From contig VGHV01000110.1 in assembly GCA_016868095.1 (NCBI GenBank), forward strand, positions 1 through 7,684: 7,684 nt of DNA, read 5' to 3'. The stretch is from Betaproteobacteria bacterium. GTDB lineage: Bacteria; Pseudomonadota; Gammaproteobacteria; Burkholderiales; Burkholderiaceae_E. Position numbers and translations under genes: made by a program. A model generated the notes under the pieces. The model was not told the DNA's origin. It saw only the letters and a program-made list of their open reading frames with translations, and ran no database searches. Below, in pieces: positions 1 through 4,963 of this stretch (its first letter is position 1; the number at the start of each line of letters is the position of its first letter).

Positions 1-50
1 CCTGGGCGATCCTTCAAACGAAAAACCAACACCGAAGTCAACATGAGCGA
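1..50 (-). other. Flank downstream of the SDR gene; possible start of a next gene
   Basis: This short stretch lies beyond the TAA stop of the dehydrogenase gene. On the minus strand an ATG at 44-42, six bases after that stop, opens a frame that stays open to the window edge (it reads MLTSVLVFRLKDRP). The tight spacing would fit a third gene in the same operon. However, only 14 codons are visible, no Shine-Dalgarno sequence precedes the ATG, and another minus frame is also open here. I do not name a product. No hairpin followed by a T-tract is seen, so there is no sign that transcription ends here. Confidence 0.2.
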
Positions 51-851
51 TTAGTCGGACCGAGACATACCTGATGTCCGGCCCCCATCAATCGTAAAGG
101 TTTGACCGGTCGTATAAGAGCCAGCCGCTGAAGCGAGGAATACCGCGGCACCCGCGATTTCATCAGGCTCGCCAATTCGTCCAAGTGGTGTATGCGCAAC
201 CGTTTTTTCGAGGATGCTGGGGTTCTCCCACAAAGCCCTGGCAAAGTCAGTTTTAATAAGGCCAGGTGCGATGCAATTCGCGCGGATGTTGTGTTCACCC
301 CATTCGACAGCAAGGTTTCGGGCAAGTTGCATATCCGCAGCCTTGGAGATGCAATAAACCCCAAGCCGATCAGAGCCCTGGAAACCACCGATGGACGAAA
401 CGATCATGATGCTGCCGCCACCCTGGCGCTTCATGATGGGGGCCACCATGTTGCAAAGCCAGAAATTGCTTCGTACATTGCTATTCATGACGCGATCGTA
501 GGCCTCATCGGGCATGTCAATTGATGGGCCGAAGTAGGGATTTACTGCCGCGTTGCATACAAGGCTGTCGATGCGGCCCCAAGCGTTCATGCTTTGATCG
601 ACCAAGGCCTGCAACGCTTCTTTCCTCGCGATATGACAGCTAAGCGCCATGGCTTGGCCGCCGGCTGCTCGAATGATGTCGACCACCTCTTCGCAGGCCT
701 CAATCTTTCTGCTCGATACCACAACGCGAGCGCCGTGCTCGGCAAGTCTGATTGCTATCGCCCTTCCTATGCCTCGACTAGCGCCTGTGATCACTGCCAC
801 CTGGCCCTCTAGGTCAAAAAGTCCTCTTGATGTTTTTGCCGACTTATCCAT
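51..851 (-). CDS. SDR family oxidoreductase, DHRS4-like, 266 aa
   Basis: This is a classical short-chain dehydrogenase/reductase, an NAD(P)(H)-dependent cytoplasmic enzyme interconverting an alcohol and a carbonyl. Visible motifs are the Rossmann glycine motif TGASRGIG (22-29), NAAVNP (100-105), Asn125, catalytic Ser153, and YCISK with Tyr166 and Lys170. IAPGLIKT follows the active site, and an IDGG-type C-terminus closes the fold. Arg48-Lys49 after strand beta-2 suggest NADPH preference (inference). CHI at 72-74, NAAVNP-F-G and APGLIKT recall animal DHRS4 carbonyl reductases and their bacterial relatives. Length is normal for the family. I chose the ATG at 851 because GGGAGGAG (859-866) sits at good spacing; a TTG at 857 would be too close to it. 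The gene starts 25 bases after the MFS stop, so the two probably form an operon. The substrate is unknown. Confidence 0.95.
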   Translation of the reverse strand: MDKSAKTSRGLFDLEGQVAVITGASRGIGRAIAIRLAEHGARVVVSSRKIEACEEVVDIIRAAGGQAMALSCHIARKEALQALVDQSMNAWGRIDSLVCNAAVNPYFGPSIDMPDEAYDRVMNSNVRSNFWLCNMVAPIMKRQGGGSIMIVSSIGGFQGSDRLGVYCISKAADMQLARNLAVEWGEHNIRANCIAPGLIKTDFARALWENPSILEKTVAHTPLGRIGEPDEIAGAAVFLASAAGSYTTGQTFTIDGGRTSGMSRSD

Positions 852-858
852 GGACAAA

Positions 859-866
859 CTCCTCCC
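859..866 (-). promoter_or_regulatory. Strong Shine-Dalgarno sequence of the SDR gene
   Basis: The minus strand reads GGGAGGAG here, with the GGAGG core nine bases before the ATG at 851 and only three bases before the alternative TTG at 857. This decides the start codon. It is the strongest ribosome binding site in the window and lies in the 25-base gap after the MFS gene, so the dehydrogenase can be translated efficiently from a shared mRNA. Confidence 0.8.
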
Positions 867-876
867 TTTTCATCAA

Positions 877-2058
877 TCAATACATAACGGGCTGATTTCG
901 CTGTTTCCAGCGACTCAGCAAAAAGCAGAACAAAACCGCCATGAAGGCACAAGCTACAGCAATAGCGACTGCAAGCTTATAGTTACCAAATCTATCAAAA
1001 AGCGCCCCAGCACCCACTGGCCCAAGCAAATTGCCGATGCCGGCACCGCTATAAACCAAACCAAGGATTCCAGTAACTGCGCGAGCACCAAAAAAATCCA
1101 TGCAGATCGGCGGGAAAAGGGCAACGACCGAGCCATAAGAAAGACCGAAACATAAGGCGAACAGCATGAGCCCAAGCCAACCTGGATCGAGCAACCAGAT
1201 AAGTAAGGAGCAGGCCAAGATCGCATTTGAAACGCCCATGGTGACAAGACGTCCATATCGATCGGCGAAAAAGCCAATCAGAAATCGGCCGGCAATACTA
1301 CCGATCCCTATAAACCCAATCGTTGATACCGCTTGGACTTCTCCTACGCCTTGGTCGCGAGCAAACTGAATGAGGTGCGCAAATGGGAAAAACAGACTTG
1401 GGCCCGCAATCGTGCAGATACCGAATAACAGCCAGAATGGCTTGCTGCGCACGGCCTCGCGCAGGCTCATCCCACTCAAGTTTTGTTGCAGGGTTCCGGC
1501 TTGGTGAGGCATGCGAATTTGACTGGTCGCAATCAGTCCAAGAAGCATGGAGCCTAGCCCAAGATAGAACATCGTCTCACGCCATGCCAGATGACTGATG
1601 CCGAGACTGACCAAAGGGGGAATGATCAAGGTCCCAAGTCCGATGCCAGCGCTAGCCACACCACTGGCCAGCGAACGATGCTTGGTAAACCATGGAGGGA
1701 CGGCACCCATCACAGGGGTGTACACCAGAGCAATGCCCAAGCCTATGCCCAAGCCGTATGTCCAATATATTTCTTGGAGCGTTTCAGCTCGGCTAGCTGC
1801 GATAGCACCCAATCCGATGAATACCATGCCGCAAGAAGCAACAAGTCGAGGCCCTAGTCGAACGGCAGCGATACCGCCTGCTGCGCCAGCGACAAAGTAC
1901 AGAAAGCCTGCCAAACCAAACATCAAGGAGATGTCAGCACGTTGTGCTTGAAAGCTATTGCTAAGTACAGAGAAAAAAGCGCCAAATGAATACGAAGCGC
2001 CGAAAGTAATGCCAAGGGCGAGCATAGATGCAAAGGTCACCATCCACCCGGTGCTCAT
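877..2058 (-). CDS. MFS transporter, monocarboxylate/OFA-like, 393 aa
   Basis: This is an inner-membrane secondary carrier of the major facilitator superfamily, with about 12 hydrophobic segments in two halves joined by a polar loop at about residues 181-206. The stretch around YGLGIGLG and PPWFTKHRSLASGVASAGIG (about 101-140), and SLREAVRSKPFWLLF at the start of the second half, resemble the monocarboxylate porter and oxalate/formate antiporter type carriers. GRFLIGFFADRYGR is the second-half loop motif. Length is typical and the frame is intact. A monocarboxylate or similar organic anion is the likely substrate class, but this is family inference only. The ATG at 2058 has only a weak AGGG upstream; an ATG at 2043 is an alternative start. 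The gene begins 69 bases after the tRNA-Arg and is followed closely by the dehydrogenase, with which it probably forms a transport-plus-oxidoreductase unit. Confidence 0.95.
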   Translation of the reverse strand: MSTGWMVTFASMLALGITFGASYSFGAFFSVLSNSFQAQRADISLMFGLAGFLYFVAGAAGGIAAVRLGPRLVASCGMVFIGLGAIAASRAETLQEIYWTYGLGIGLGIALVYTPVMGAVPPWFTKHRSLASGVASAGIGLGTLIIPPLVSLGISHLAWRETMFYLGLGSMLLGLIATSQIRMPHQAGTLQQNLSGMSLREAVRSKPFWLLFGICTIAGPSLFFPFAHLIQFARDQGVGEVQAVSTIGFIGIGSIAGRFLIGFFADRYGRLVTMGVSNAILACSLLIWLLDPGWLGLMLFALCFGLSYGSVVALFPPICMDFFGARAVTGILGLVYSGAGIGNLLGPVGAGALFDRFGNYKLAVAIAVACAFMAVLFCFLLSRWKQRNQPVMY

Positions 2059-2127
2059 CGCGACAAGCCCTGTTGAGCCGCTTGGCAGCCTCGATGCGAT
2101 GCTTTGCGAGGAGTTTGGTGGATGGAT
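2059..2127 (-). other. Spacer between tRNA-Arg and the MFS gene
   Basis: On the minus strand this 69-base stretch has no recognisable -10/-35 pair and no hairpin followed by a T-run. The only foldable element is a weak 5-bp inverted repeat, CCTCG (2089-2093) and CGAGG (2107-2111), with a 13-base loop. The carrier gene could therefore be read through from the tRNA promoter, or from a promoter too weak to recognise by eye. Confidence 0.4.
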
Positions 2128-2204
2128 TGGCGCGCCCGGCAGGATTCGAACCCACGACCCCCTGGTTCGTAGCCAGGTACTCTATCCAACTGAGCTACGG
2201 GCGC
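2128..2204 (-). tRNA. tRNA-Arg (anticodon ACG)
   Basis: This is a 77-base cloverleaf with the CCA end encoded in the gene. Read on the minus strand, the acceptor arms GCGCCCG and CGGGCGC pair over 7 bp. The D arm is GCTC/GAGT with GGA in the loop, including the arginine identity base A20. The anticodon arm is CCTGG-CTACGAA-CCAGG, giving anticodon ACG, whose A34 is normally edited to inosine to read CGU, CGC and CGA. The variable loop has 5 bases. The T arm is GTGGG-TTCGAAT-CCTGC and contains two G-U wobble pairs. The discriminator base is G. Every arm can be drawn, so the assignment is firm. It lies between the ArnT-like gene and the MFS carrier, on the same strand as both. Confidence 0.97.
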
Positions 2205-2218
2205 GCAGCAAGCCTGCA

Positions 2219-2227
2219 AGTATAGCA
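2219..2227 (-). promoter_or_regulatory. Extended -10 promoter of tRNA-Arg
   Basis: The minus strand reads TGC-TATACT, an extended -10 element with five of six consensus bases in the hexamer. Transcription would start near 2212, about eight bases before the mature tRNA 5' end. No good -35 hexamer lies 16-18 bases upstream, which is tolerable for an extended -10. The GC-rich stretch between the -10 and the tRNA resembles the discriminators of stringently controlled stable-RNA genes (inference). Confidence 0.6.
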
Positions 2228-2247
2228 TTGCTTGAAACTTTCTCATG

Positions 2248-2269
2248 GCTGATCAGCTAGACCAGTCTA
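2248..2269. repeat. Two adjacent small palindromes upstream of the tRNA promoter
   Basis: GCTGATCAGC (2248-2257) is a perfect 10-base palindrome. It is followed immediately by TAGAC-CA-GTCTA (2258-2269), a 5-bp inverted repeat around two bases. Relative to the inferred tRNA start they occupy about -36 to -57, where an activator or Fis-like factor could bind. They could also form part of the 3' end of the ArnT-like transcript. No T-tract follows on the minus strand, so they are not an intrinsic terminator. Confidence 0.35.
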
Positions 2270-2284
2270 ACCTGAGCATCCTTT

Positions 2285-2304
2285 GTCGCCCAGCGACTCA
2301 ATGG
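2285..2304 (-). other. Weak hairpin after the ArnT-like stop
   Basis: Shortly after the TGA stop at 2314, the minus strand can fold GTCGC-TGG-GCGAC, a perfect 5-bp stem with a 3-base loop. It is followed by AAAGG and not by a T-run, so it is not a standard intrinsic terminator. It could protect an mRNA 3' end, or be chance. Confidence 0.2.
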
Positions 2305-2313
2305 TCTCGCGTT

Positions 2314-4056
2314 TCAATTTCGAGTCGCGGCTTGATAGCCAAGTGCCACAATAAACTGCCCACGGAAGGGGTAGCGGGCGATCTCAGCCCAAGGACCGGC
2401 TGGCGGATTTGGATCGGCTGCGAGCAACAGAATGCCGTTTGGATTTTCTTCAAGCCAGCGCTCCGCTTGATCCGCCTTCACGACGATTAGCGGCGACTGA
2501 AGTCGCCCTTTCCAATGAAACTGGCCGTGATAGTAACCAAGCCATGCAAGTGGTCGGCCAGCCTGCTGCCAGGAAGATACCGCTTGTGAGGCAGGCCCCA
2601 TGTCCCAAGCCGGTCCCATGAGTCCGGTCATCCCTAGGCCGATGCTTGCGCTGCTCAGCGCACTGGCCACAGCAATCGCTGGTATGGCAACCGATATCCC
2701 GCCTCGCAGTCGAATCCATTGCACAGCTAATCCATAAGCGAGCAGGGCTGCGGCACAAGCAAGTATCAGCGGCCACTCCGGCTCCTCATGGTGCTCAAGC
2801 CAGTGCATTTGACTTGCAAAGGGCAAAAACAAAATCAAGCCACAGGCGCAAATAATCGGGAGAAGATCATGCCAGCGATGAGCGGTCTCTTTCCCAGAAT
2901 CTCGGATGGCCAGGGCACCCGCAATGAGTAAGGCTATCCAGGTGAATTCGGGCAAAAGATACTGCATTTGTTTGCCACTCACCGACGAGAGGACCAGAAG
3001 CGGTGTGAGCAGGCCCAGCAAAAGAGTGCCTGCCAAGAGGCGACTGCGAGCGAAGGATTCCACCAAACCTGCATGCCTGAGCCCAGCCACGGAATGCCAC
3101 AAGCCGATCCAAAGCCTAGGCCAAAATAGCCACGGAGCAAACATGACAGGCATGCTTGCCAGGTAGAACCACAGGGGAGCGCGGTGAGCGAAAGACTTCA
3201 CAACACGCCCGGCAGTCTGCCCCCAAAGAATGGCCTTTGCATAGACCTCACCGCCGGCATTCGCTGCGGCCAGCGCCCACCCGAGCATGATGCTACAGGC
3301 TGTAAGGCATGCAAAAAGCAGGCTCAGCCACCAAATCATCGATGCTTGCTTGCTGCGAAGCAAAAAGGGCAGGCCTAGGGCCAAGGGCATGATGTGCAAA
3401 AGAGCGACCGGCCCTTTACTCATCAGCGCACCCAAGAGGCCGATGGCAAACCACCCAAATGCTTTCAACATCCGGCCGCGCTCGCGACGCTCAAACCATG
3501 CCCAGCCGCTTTCAAAGAGCCCATACCATGCCATCGCTACAAACATGGAAAGCATCATGTCAAACATGATGCCAGTGGCGAAGTAAGTCCACAGCAGGCT
3601 TCCACTGAGTATCCAAAGACTTGCATCAGCTAGCGATTGCCCATGTGTGAGCGAGGACGCAGACCCAGGTCGATCCACATCAGCCTCGCGACGACTTCCC
3701 AGCGTGCTATCCCATTGCAGCAAGCGTCCTATGACAAGGAAACTAAAAAGCAGATGTCCGGCGGCAAAAAGGCTCGGAAGCAGACGCGGCCATATTTCTT
3801 GAGGGCCAAAGAGCCACCATCCCAATTGAATGAGCCAGAACAATAGCGGAGGCTTATGAGCATAGGGCGCCCCATTCTGATAAGGAACAAGTTGGTCACC
3901 TCGAAGCCACATCTCCCAGGCAACGCCCAGATACCGGGTTTCATCGACCGGCAAAATCGGTCTGAACTGAGCGCATAAGGCGAGTAGCGCTAAGAGCAAA
4001 AAGGGACCAAACGCCGGTCCTTTCCTACTTAGGGCTGTTTCTTGTCGCTGGAACAC
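2314..4056 (-). CDS. ArnT-like membrane glycosyltransferase (GT39/GT83 superfamily), 580 aa
   Basis: This is a polytopic inner-membrane glycosyltransferase that uses a polyprenyl-phosphate-sugar donor and acts on the periplasmic face. About a dozen hydrophobic segments are visible and are followed by a more polar C-terminal part. After the first membrane segment comes DETRY (38-42) and then HKPP (67-70), matching DETRY and the F-E-K-P stretch of E. coli ArnT, where the acidic residues and lysine belong to the active site. Length is slightly above that of ArnT (about 550). Lipid A is the usual acceptor in this family, but acceptor and sugar cannot be read here. The open frame extends to a GTG at 4131, with another GTG at 4098. 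I chose the GTG at 4056 because it gives an ArnT-like N-terminus and only a 28-base overlap with the upstream glycosyltransferase gene. No start has a clear Shine-Dalgarno sequence, so translational coupling is likely. Confidence 0.92.
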   Translation of the reverse strand: MFQRQETALSRKGPAFGPFLLLALLALCAQFRPILPVDETRYLGVAWEMWLRGDQLVPYQNGAPYAHKPPLLFWLIQLGWWLFGPQEIWPRLLPSLFAAGHLLFSFLVIGRLLQWDSTLGSRREADVDRPGSASSLTHGQSLADASLWILSGSLLWTYFATGIMFDMMLSMFVAMAWYGLFESGWAWFERRERGRMLKAFGWFAIGLLGALMSKGPVALLHIMPLALGLPFLLRSKQASMIWWLSLLFACLTACSIMLGWALAAANAGGEVYAKAILWGQTAGRVVKSFAHRAPLWFYLASMPVMFAPWLFWPRLWIGLWHSVAGLRHAGLVESFARSRLLAGTLLLGLLTPLLVLSSVSGKQMQYLLPEFTWIALLIAGALAIRDSGKETAHRWHDLLPIICACGLILFLPFASQMHWLEHHEEPEWPLILACAAALLAYGLAVQWIRLRGGISVAIPAIAVASALSSASIGLGMTGLMGPAWDMGPASQAVSSWQQAGRPLAWLGYYHGQFHWKGRLQSPLIVVKADQAERWLEENPNGILLLAADPNPPAGPWAEIARYPFRGQFIVALGYQAATRN

Positions 4057-4817
4057 GGTGGGTCGATCAAGGGCAATTTCATTCGACGATTCAACCACCA
4101 GACACCGGCCAGATCGAGTAAACCCGCCCACAAGCGATTATTAAGGCCGTACTTCGAAGTGCCCAAGGTCCTTGGTCGATGATTAACCGCGACTGAAACC
4201 ACCTCGCGTTGCTGCCGCCTGAATAAGGCGGGAAGAAAGCGATGCAAGTGGTTGAAGAAGGGCAGCTCGAGAAAAGCAGCACGGGCAAACAGCTTCAGGC
4301 CACAACCCGAATCAGGCGTATCGTCTTGCAAAATCGCAGCGCGAACCCGATTGGCCACCCTCGAGGAAGCACGCCTCAACCAGTCATCGTTTCGCTTAAC
4401 ACGATGCCCGCAAACAGCCACTAAGCGATCACTCTTGGTCTGATGCGTGATCAATTGCTCAATCATCCTGGGAAGGTCAGCGGGATCGTTCTGCCCATCA
4501 CCGTCGAGGGTTGCAATCCATGAAAATTGAGCCACCTGAACGCCGCTATGTACAGCCGAAGACTGGCCGCAAGAAAACCGATGCCTGATGACCCGAAGAA
4601 CAGTCAAGCTATTGCTCAGATCAAGTAGGCGCTTGTAGCTATCGTCCGTGCTCCCATCATCAACATAAATGATCTCGAACTCCTGAAGATCTGCACCGGC
4701 AGGTCCAAGCGCCGCAATGAGCTCGCGAATCAATGGCTCGAGGTTGTCTTCCTCATTTTTAACTGGAACAACGACCGATAAGCGCCCGTCAAAGCGGGGT
4801 ATGGGAGTAAGTGGCAT
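4029..4817 (-). CDS. Family 2 glycosyltransferase, ArnC/DPM1-like, 262 aa
   Basis: This is a cytoplasmic-face GT-A glycosyltransferase that probably transfers a sugar from a nucleotide donor to undecaprenyl phosphate. The N-terminal strand SVVVPVKNEEDNL (14-26) is the nucleotide-binding start of the fold. VDDGSTDD (52-59) and the metal-binding DGDGQNDP (105-112) follow, then SGCGLKLF and the RPRTLGTSKYG block typical of polyprenyl-phosphate glycosyltransferases. It ends shortly after LAGVWWLNRR. The two C-terminal membrane helices of E. coli ArnC (about 320 aa) are absent, so it resembles the short, soluble, DPM1-like form. Its 3' end overlaps the ArnT-like gene, giving a donor-maker plus transferase pair. 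The ATG at 4817 is the only plausible start, yet no Shine-Dalgarno sequence precedes it. Bordetella LgmA/LgmB (glucosamine on lipid A) and ArnC/ArnT are functional models, but the sugar is unknown. Confidence 0.94.
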   Translation of the reverse strand: MPLTPIPRFDGRLSVVVPVKNEEDNLEPLIRELIAALGPAGADLQEFEIIYVDDGSTDDSYKRLLDLSNSLTVLRVIRHRFSCGQSSAVHSGVQVAQFSWIATLDGDGQNDPADLPRMIEQLITHQTKSDRLVAVCGHRVKRNDDWLRRASSRVANRVRAAILQDDTPDSGCGLKLFARAAFLELPFFNHLHRFLPALFRRQQREVVSVAVNHRPRTLGTSKYGLNNRLWAGLLDLAGVWWLNRRMKLPLIDPPCSSDKKQP

Positions 4818-4825
4818 GGGGGCAG

Positions 4826-4831
4826 ATTGTA
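4826..4831 (-). promoter_or_regulatory. Candidate -10 of the glycosyltransferase pair (possibly leaderless)
   Basis: The minus strand reads TACAAT, five of six consensus bases, ending eight bases before the ATG at 4817. Transcription would start at or within a base or two of the start codon, giving a leaderless mRNA. That would explain the missing Shine-Dalgarno sequence. No good -35 hexamer is seen 16-18 bases upstream, so confidence is modest. Confidence 0.35.
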
Positions 4832-4863
4832 GGGTGAAGGCTTATTGTTTGCTTTATGCCGCC

Positions 4864-4886
4864 ATAATTCCACAATACGGAATTAT
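4864..4886. promoter_or_regulatory. Palindromic box 1 upstream of aceE
   Basis: ATAATTCC (4864-4871) and GGAATTAT (4879-4886) form a perfect 8-bp inverted repeat around seven bases. The 15-base core is TTCC-N7-GGAA (4868-4882), the size and symmetry of a dimeric regulator site; IclR-type operators look similar. The box is centred at 4875, about -69 from the inferred aceE start. No T-tract-linked stem suggests a terminator, since neither flanking gene ends here. Confidence 0.5.
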
Positions 4887-4887
4887 T

Positions 4888-4902
4888 TTTCATTCTACGA
4901 AA
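4888..4902. promoter_or_regulatory. Palindromic box 2 upstream of aceE
   Basis: TTTC-N7-GAAA has the same architecture as box 1 and matches its 15-base core at 10 positions, sharing TACG on the right half. Its centre (4895) is exactly 20 bases from that of box 1, about two helical turns, so two dimers could bind the same DNA face. It ends six bases before the aceE -35 hexamer. It is less symmetric than box 1 outside the core. Confidence 0.4.
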
Positions 4903-4908
4903 TTTTGC

Positions 4909-4937
4909 TTGTTGTTTGATCAAGCACTTCCTAGAAT
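4909..4937 (+). promoter_or_regulatory. Sigma70-type promoter of aceE
   Basis: TTGTTG (4909-4914) and TAGAAT (4932-4937) are separated by exactly 17 bases. The -10 matches consensus at five of six positions; the -35 keeps TTG. Transcription would start near 4944, leaving a leader of about 20 bases before the ATG at 4964. An 8-base palindrome, TTGATCAA (4916-4923), lies in the spacer and could be chance. Confidence 0.6.
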
Positions 4938-4950
4938 CGGGGCATTCCAT

Positions 4951-4958
4951 GGGAGAAG
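4951..4958 (+). promoter_or_regulatory. Shine-Dalgarno sequence of aceE
   Basis: GGGAGAAG precedes the ATG at 4964, with its GGGAG core eight bases away. It overlaps the in-frame ATG at 4949, so that codon cannot use it. It therefore favours 4964 as the start. Confidence 0.7.
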
Positions 4959-4963
4959 CGCCA

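Noticed and set aside
649..1155. A 168-codon plus-strand open frame across the SDR and MFS genes
   Set aside because: It runs antisense to two clearly conserved genes, spans their junction, and shows no recognisable domain or ribosome site.
2089..2111. A 5-bp inverted repeat between the tRNA and MFS genes as a terminator
   Set aside because: The stem is short, the loop is 13 bases, and no T-tract follows on the minus strand.
1958..2260. Open frames on both strands across the tRNA, reading like APGRIRTHDPLVRS and VAQLDRVPGYEPGGRGF
   Set aside because: These are the well-known spurious translations of tRNA-Arg genes and appear in many databases as false proteins. The tRNA cloverleaf explains the sequence fully.
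3287..3846. Several overlapping plus-strand open frames opposite the ArnT-like gene
   Set aside because: Their composition is low in hydrophobic residues and rich in Lys, Arg, Ser and Pro, as expected from the reverse complement of a membrane protein gene. No start signal or domain is seen.
4864..4886. The perfect inverted repeat upstream of aceE as an intrinsic terminator
   Set aside because: The stem is AT-rich, and both flanking genes start rather than end here. A regulator site fits the position better.
4916..4963. An upstream-extended AceE N-terminus starting at 4916 or 4949
   Set aside because: The 4916 start falls in the promoter spacer, upstream of the -10. The 4949 start overlaps the Shine-Dalgarno sequence that serves the ATG at 4964.
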